DNA of 64,000 bases from positions 62,001-126,000 of the forward strand of contig DJHS01000047.1 of assembly GCA_002433235.1 (NCBI GenBank), given 5' to 3'. This DNA is from UBA6614 sp002433235. GTDB lineage: Bacteria; Verrucomicrobiota; Verrucomicrobiia; Limisphaerales; UBA1100. Every line of letters begins with the position of its first letter. The first letter of the stretch is position 1. Of the stretch, positions 60,122-64,000 are shown in pieces. The notes beneath the pieces were generated by a model. The model was not told the DNA's origin and did not search any database. It was given only the letters and a program-made list of their open reading frames with translations. The translations under genes and the position numbers were made by a program.

Positions 60122-61483
60122 ATGTCCGTGGATCACGCGCAGCCCCAGGATGCCCCGACACACTGGGGAGGGATCTTTAAACACCTAGGGCCAGGGTTAA
60201 TTGTCACGGCCTGCATTGTCGGCTCGGGCGAGCTCATCGCCACGCCGAAGGTGGGGGCGGACCATGGGTTCTCGCTGCTTTGGTTCATCATCATCGGGTG
60301 CATCATCAAGGTGTTCGTTCAGGTGGAGCTGGGGCGGGCGGCGGTGGCTAATGGCAAGACGACGTTGCAGTTAATGAACGCAATGCCTGGGCCCCGGCTG
60401 GTGGTTTCCTGGTTGGTATGGTGTTGGCTGTTTATGTATGTGGCAGTGTTTTTCCAGTTGGGTGGCATCGTCGGTGGGGTGGCGCAGGTGTTTGGTGAGT
60501 TGAACTGGATTCCGAAGGGTGGGGAAGGTTTCATGACACCGGATAAGTGGCTGGCGGTTGGGGTGTCGGTGGCGACGGCGGCGATTTTGGCTTCGGGAAA
60601 GTATCGGACGGTGGAGCGGTTTTCGGTGTACATGGTGGTGTTTTTCACGTTGTCGACAGTGTACGCCCTGGTGATGTTGCAGACTTCGCCGGCGATGGGG
60701 GAATATGCAATCACGGGCGATCAGATTCGCGAAGGGTTGCGGTTTCAGTTGCCGGATGATTTCAGCACAGCGTTCGCGGCTTTCGGGATCATTGGCGTTG
60801 GGGCAACGGAGTTGATTTACTACCCGTACTGGTGCCTTGAAAAAGGCTACTCGCGCAACGTCGGCCCGCGCGAGGACAGCGAGGCGTGGTACTCCCGCGC
60901 GCGCGGCTGGCTGCGAGTGATGCGAATCGACGCGTGGGTGTCGATGGTTATTTACACTTCGGCGACGGTCGTGTTTTACCTGCTTGGAGCAGCGTTCCTG
61001 CGCAAAACCGGCTTGAGTGAAGAAGGGATGATCGTCGATTTATCAAAAATGTTCGCACCATTGGGCAAGGCCGGGTTTACGATTTTCCTCGTTGGCGCAT
61101 TTGTGGTGCTTTTTTCCACACTCGTCAGCGGCACTGCTTCAAATGCCCGCCTCCTCGCTGATGGCCTTGTGCTGTACAAGGTGAGAACGGTTAAGGACGA
61201 ATCACAGTGGATGGAATTGGTGCGCAAATGTTGTATCGGAATTCCGCTGGTTTGCGGGGTGTTGTATTGTGTCATGGGCGCACCGGTGGCAATGGTGCTC
61301 ATCGGAGGCGTGGCACAGGCGCTTATGCTGCCATTCCTTGCCGCCGCAGCCCTCTATTTTCGATATCAGAAAACTGATCCGCCTCTCCAGCCGGGCAACA
61401 CATGGACACTTTTCCTTTGGATTTCCGCGCTAGCCATGGCGGCAGTGGGTGTTTTTCAGCTCATTACAAAGATATTCGGATAG
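60122..61483 (+). CDS. Atypical Nramp-family transporter
   Basis: 453 residues from ATG 60122 (SVDHAQPQDAPTHWGGIFKH); an ATG nine codons upstream is possible. About 11 membrane helices. TM1 reads LGPGLIVTACIVGSGELIAT with GSGE at residues 34-37 in place of DPGN, and TM6 reads GVGATELIYYPYWCLEKGYS. These segments match the first copy (57107) closely, and VFVQVEL, QLGGIVGGV, WVSMVIYT and TVVFYLLGAA are also shared. It lacks the 48-residue insertion of the first copy. The two look like diverged paralogues of one Nramp subgroup. Substrate unknown. Confidence 0.82.
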   Translation: MSVDHAQPQDAPTHWGGIFKHLGPGLIVTACIVGSGELIATPKVGADHGFSLLWFIIIGCIIKVFVQVELGRAAVANGKTTLQLMNAMPGPRLVVSWLVWCWLFMYVAVFFQLGGIVGGVAQVFGELNWIPKGGEGFMTPDKWLAVGVSVATAAILASGKYRTVERFSVYMVVFFTLSTVYALVMLQTSPAMGEYAITGDQIREGLRFQLPDDFSTAFAAFGIIGVGATELIYYPYWCLEKGYSRNVGPREDSEAWYSRARGWLRVMRIDAWVSMVIYTSATVVFYLLGAAFLRKTGLSEEGMIVDLSKMFAPLGKAGFTIFLVGAFVVLFSTLVSGTASNARLLADGLVLYKVRTVKDESQWMELVRKCCIGIPLVCGVLYCVMGAPVAMVLIGGVAQALMLPFLAAAALYFRYQKTDPPLQPGNTWTLFLWISALAMAAVGVFQLITKIFG

Positions 61484-61536
61484 CCAATTTACTCGCCAAG
61501 CCACCGCGCTTGTCGCAGTCTTCGAGCCCATTCAAA

Positions 61537-62352
61537 ATGAGCTTGCCGAGTGTTAAATTGTCCGAGGGCATCCACGTGATGCATTTGTTTTACCGCGTGG
61601 ACCGCATGGTGTGGGAGGACCTCACGCCCGAGGAGCGCACGGGCGCGCGCGAGAAGCTGGAGGCCCTGTGTGCTGCCAACAACAACGCTTCGCATCCGCT
61701 GCTGCGCACGTTTGCCAATGTCGGCGGCAAGTGCGACTTGGCCTGCTGGCTGTGCCATGAGGAACTGGGCGGACTGGGCCAACTGCACCGCGATCTGGAA
61801 GCATGCTTCCCCGCCGGCGCATTGGACATGGAGTACAGCTATCTGAGCGTCACGGAATTGACCGAGTACATGCCCACCGACGACGACCTGCAGGCGCGCA
61901 CCAAGCGGGAGTTTAAGCTGGAGCCGGGCAGCGACGAATACGAGGCCAAGCTGACTGAGCTGCGCGCGGGCAATGACGACTACAAAAAGTACCGCCTGTA
62001 CCCCGAGATGCCCGAGTGGCCGGTGATGTGTTTTTATCCCATGCTCAAGAAGCGTGAAGGCGGTGCCAACTGGTACATGCACGATTTCGACGATCGCAAA
62101 AAGCTCATGCGCACCCACGCGGTGACGGGGCGCAAGTTCGCCGGTCGCATCAAGCAGCTGATCACAGGCAGCACGGGACTCGATGATTGGGAATGGGGTG
62201 TAACGCTTTTCGCGCAAGAGGCCGGCTCGGTGAAGGACATTGTCTACGAAATGCGCTTCGATGAGGTCAGCGCGCGCTACGGCGGCTTTGGCCCGTTTTA
62301 CCTCAATCTGCGCCTCGAGCCTGCGGCATTGTTCGCGCATTTAAATTTGTAG
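61537..62352 (+). CDS. hemQ: Coproheme decarboxylase HemQ
   Basis: 271 residues from ATG 61537. The chlorite-dismutase-fold pattern of HemQ is clear: HVMHLFYRVDRMVWEDLTPE, the substrate region PVMCFYPMLKKREGGANWYM, DDRKKLMRTHAVTGRKFAGR (His of LMRxH as haem ligand) and TGSTGLDDWEWGVTLFAQEA, then EMRFDEVSARYGGFGPFY. It converts coproheme to haem b with peroxide, so this organism is expected to use the coproporphyrin-dependent haem route. No other hem gene is present in the window. It follows the Nramp gene by 53 bases. Confidence 0.93.
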   Translation: MSLPSVKLSEGIHVMHLFYRVDRMVWEDLTPEERTGAREKLEALCAANNNASHPLLRTFANVGGKCDLACWLCHEELGGLGQLHRDLEACFPAGALDMEYSYLSVTELTEYMPTDDDLQARTKREFKLEPGSDEYEAKLTELRAGNDDYKKYRLYPEMPEWPVMCFYPMLKKREGGANWYMHDFDDRKKLMRTHAVTGRKFAGRIKQLITGSTGLDDWEWGVTLFAQEAGSVKDIVYEMRFDEVSARYGGFGPFYLNLRLEPAALFAHLNL

Positions 62353-62361
62353 CCCTGGCGC

Positions 62362-62389
62362 TTGACAGCCGCCAGCATCGGCGTAGAAG
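62362..62389 (+). promoter_or_regulatory. Sigma-70-like promoter for the HU/IHF gene
   Basis: TTGACA (62362-62367, perfect -35) and TAGAAG (62384-62389, four of six -10 matches) with a 16-base spacer, ending 42 bases before the ATG at 62432. Confidence 0.5.
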
Positions 62390-62431
62390 GGGAAAGTCAC
62401 ATGACCCTCTCACCCCCAACCTCTTCTTCCC

Positions 62432-62755
62432 ATGACCAAACAGGACATTGTCACCGAGGTCTCTCGTAATGCCGATCTCAAGCTGAATCAGGACCAGATC
62501 AAGGATGTGCTCGAGGCCTCGCTCGAGTCCATCATCCGCGCCTTGGGCCGCGGCAGCACCGTGGAGTTGCGCAACTTCGGCGTGTTCAAAATAGCCACCC
62601 GCAAGGCCCGCGTCGGCCGCAATCCGCGCAATCCCGGCGTCGACATTCCCATCCCCGCTCGCCCGGTCGTCAAATTCCGCGCCGGCAAGGAAATGCGCGC
62701 CGCCCTTGCCACCCTGCAACCCGCCGAGCCTGCGGCGCCAGACGCAAACGCTTGA
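62432..62755 (+). CDS. HU/IHF-family DNA-binding protein
   Basis: 107 residues. The fold is clear from MTKQDIVTEVSRNADLKLNQ, the dimerisation helices, VELRNFGVFKIATRKARVGR and the DNA-bending arm RNPRNPGVDIPIPARPVVKF. FRAGKEM closes the arm. A Pro/Ala-rich tail of about 15 residues follows. It is a nucleoid-associated, DNA-bending homodimer or heterodimer; HU versus IHF is not decided. It has its own promoter candidate upstream, and hisS follows 32 bases later. Confidence 0.95.
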   Translation: MTKQDIVTEVSRNADLKLNQDQIKDVLEASLESIIRALGRGSTVELRNFGVFKIATRKARVGRNPRNPGVDIPIPARPVVKFRAGKEMRAALATLQPAEPAAPDANA

Positions 62756-62787
62756 CGCGCCCGCCCGTCCGCCTGTTTCCTCTCCCG

Positions 62788-64000
62788 ATGGATCGGCTGC
62801 CGGGCTTCCGCGACTTTTATCCCGAGCCTGTGCCCCAAGGCGAGGCTTGGAGCGCCGCCGTGCGCGAATACATTTTTGAGAACTGGCAAACGGTCGCCCG
62901 CCGGTACGCATTCCAGGCATATGACGGCCCGCCACTGGAGCCGCTGGAACTTTTCACTGCGAAGAGCGGCGAGGAGATTGTTGGACAGTTGTACAACTTC
63001 ACGGACAAGGGCGATCGAGCCGTATCTCTGCGACCGGAAATGACACCAACCGTGGCGCGCATGATTGCAGCCCGGGAGCGTCATTACAAAAAACCCATCA
63101 AGTGGTATTCGATCCCGCAGCTTTTTCGTTANNNNNNNNNNNNNNNNNNNNNNNNNNNNNNNNNNNNNNNNNNNNNNNNNNNNNNNNNNNNNNNNNNNNN
63201 NNNNNNNNNNNNNNNNNNNNNNNNNNNNNNNNNNNNNNNNNNNNNNNNNNNNNNNNNNNNNNNNNNNNNNNNNNNNNNNNNNNNNNNNNNNNNNNNNNNN
63301 NNNNNNNNNNNNNNNNNNNNNNNNNNNNNNNNNNNNNNNNNNNNNNNNNNNNNNNNNNNNNNNNNNNNNNNNNNNNNNNNNNNNNNNNNNNNNNNNNNNN
63401 NNNNNNNNNNNNNNNNNNNNNNNNNNNNNNNNNNNNNNNNNNNNNNNNNNNNNNNNNNNNNNNNNNNNNNNNNNNNNNNNNNNNNNNNNNNNNNNNNNNN
63501 NNNNNNNNNNNNNNNNNNNNNNNNNNNNNNNNNNNNNNNNNNNNNNNNNNNNNNNNNNNNNATTGATGTGCTCCGAAGTTTCGATCTGACAGCCGAGGAT
63601 TTCGTGATCCGCCTCAGCAGCCGCAACGCATGGCAGGATTTCTTTTCGGCTCAATGCAAAGACGAAAACCGGGCTTACGATTTTTATCAGACCGTCGACA
63701 AAATTGAGCGCACATCACCCGAGGAGAGTGATAAAAAGTTCAAGGCGCTGGGATTCACACTCGAACAGGTGCGGGCTTTTATCGACTCTGGAACACCCAC
63801 CGGCGAGTTGCAGATCGTCGTCGATAATCTCACTGCGCGCGGCCTTGGTGATTACGTGAAGATCGATTACAACGTTATTCGCGGCTTGGCCTATTACACG
63901 GGCATTGTTTATGAGGCCTTTGACAGGCAGGGGAAGTTTCGAGCCATTGCCGGCGGCGGGCGCTACGATCAATTGGTTAAACTTGTTTCCGGTGGGAAAA
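62788..64000 (+). CDS. hisS: Histidyl-tRNA synthetase (partial; contains 430-base gap)
   Basis: Starts at ATG 62788 (DRLPGFRDFYPEPVPQGEAW). Class II motif 1 region: YAFQAYDGPPLEPLELF and SLRPEMTPTVARMIAAR, then motif 2 begins at KPIKWYSIPQLFR just before the gap (63132-63561). After the gap the same frame resumes (DLTAEDFVIRLSSRNAWQDF) and reaches the histidine-specific motif YNVIRGLAYYTGIVYEAF, followed by AIAGGGRYDQLVKLVSGG at the window edge. The gap length keeps the frame. The C-terminal anticodon-binding domain lies outside the window. Confidence 0.95.
   Translation, partial: MDRLPGFRDFYPEPVPQGEAWSAAVREYIFENWQTVARRYAFQAYDGPPLEPLELFTAKSGEEIVGQLYNFTDKGDRAVSLRPEMTPTVARMIAARERHYKKPIKWYSIPQLFRXXXXXXXXXXXXXXXXXXXXXXXXXXXXXXXXXXXXXXXXXXXXXXXXXXXXXXXXXXXXXXXXXXXXXXXXXXXXXXXXXXXXXXXXXXXXXXXXXXXXXXXXXXXXXXXXXXXXXXXXXXXXXXXXXXXXXXXXXXXXXXXXIDVLRSFDLTAEDFVIRLSSRNAWQDFFSAQCKDENRAYDFYQTVDKIERTSPEESDKKFKALGFTLEQVRAFIDSGTPTGELQIVVDNLTARGLGDYVKIDYNVIRGLAYYTGIVYEAFDRQGKFRAIAGGGRYDQLVKLVSGGK
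63132..63561. other. Assembly gap (430 N)
   Basis: A run of undetermined bases inside hisS. The reading frame on both sides agrees, so the estimated size is probably right or wrong by a multiple of three. Confidence 0.99.

Noticed and set aside
1..64000. tRNA, rRNA, CRISPR, prophage, transposase or defence genes
   Set aside because: No T-loop-like sequences in gaps, no spaced direct repeats, and no integrase, transposase, restriction or toxin-antitoxin signatures were found by reading.

Overview
The window reads as chromosomal DNA from a free-living Gram-negative member of the Verrucomicrobiota, probably an environmental (metagenome-type) assembly. The evidence is a Planctomycete-type cytochrome c/DUF1549/DUF1553 protein translationally coupled to a DUF1501 protein, formylglycine sulfatases, Tat-exported Gfo/Idh/MocA oxidoreductases, a Kdo/Lpt lipopolysaccharide pathway, a meso-DAP muropeptide ligase and GatCAB. 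The placement is inferred from gene content, not from a phylogenetic marker. A 430-base run of N interrupts hisS near the right edge. No tRNA, rRNA, CRISPR array, insertion sequence, prophage or defence island was recognised.

Layout. 0-11 kb is accessory: a fragment of an ANKH/MATE-like membrane protein, an eight-repeat PQQ propeller lipoprotein, dtd, a Gfo/Idh oxidoreductase followed by two Sel1 proteins, a broken TerB-like gene, a propeller lipoprotein, a sulfatase, a membrane-protein gene broken by three stop codons at apparent Trp sites, and a pilin-like N-terminus joined to leucine-rich repeats. A 635-base gene-free stretch (10544-11178) with two opposed intrinsic terminators follows. 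11-15.6 kb holds the DUF1501 and PSCyt1/DUF1549/DUF1553 pair on the minus strand.

15.7-24.7 kb is a long plus-strand housekeeping run: kdsA-kdsC-lptC-lptA-lptB (Kdo and LPS export), hprK-ptsH (regulatory HPr phosphorylation), gatCAB (Gln-tRNA amidation) and mpl (peptidoglycan recycling). 24.7-29.1 kb has a TPR lipoprotein, an HTH/beta-lactamase-fold hydrolase, ilvH-ilvC and a GspC/PilP-like secreted protein. 29.1-37.8 kb is a minus-strand series: recG, DUF2270, hisC, argA, a small membrane protein, a YkuD transpeptidase, proA and an ATP-grasp-like protein.

38.5-50.1 kb is conspicuously GC-rich: an M42 peptidase, proB-mazG-M29 peptidase, a LysR regulator, cdd with purine nucleoside phosphorylase, a ThiF-rhodanese protein, and nusB-PHP-ftsY-ribD-ribE. 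50.1-53.9 kb holds a LacI regulator, nadK, tlyA and a MidA-like methyltransferase. 53.9-61.5 kb is accessory again: a second Tat-Gfo/Idh protein, a sulfatase without a signal peptide overlapping an unusual Nramp-family transporter, a PlsC-type acyltransferase and a second unusual Nramp homologue. 61.5-64 kb has hemQ, an HU/IHF-type protein and hisS, which runs off the edge.

The points most worth a second look are the two Nramp homologues in which the metal-binding DPGN motif reads GSGE, the pilin-LRR fusion, the structured non-coding block at 10.5-10.9 kb, the Trp-to-stop pseudogene, a REP-like double-hairpin repeat whose stems differ by compensatory changes, and a perfect 16-bp inverted repeat immediately before mpl.
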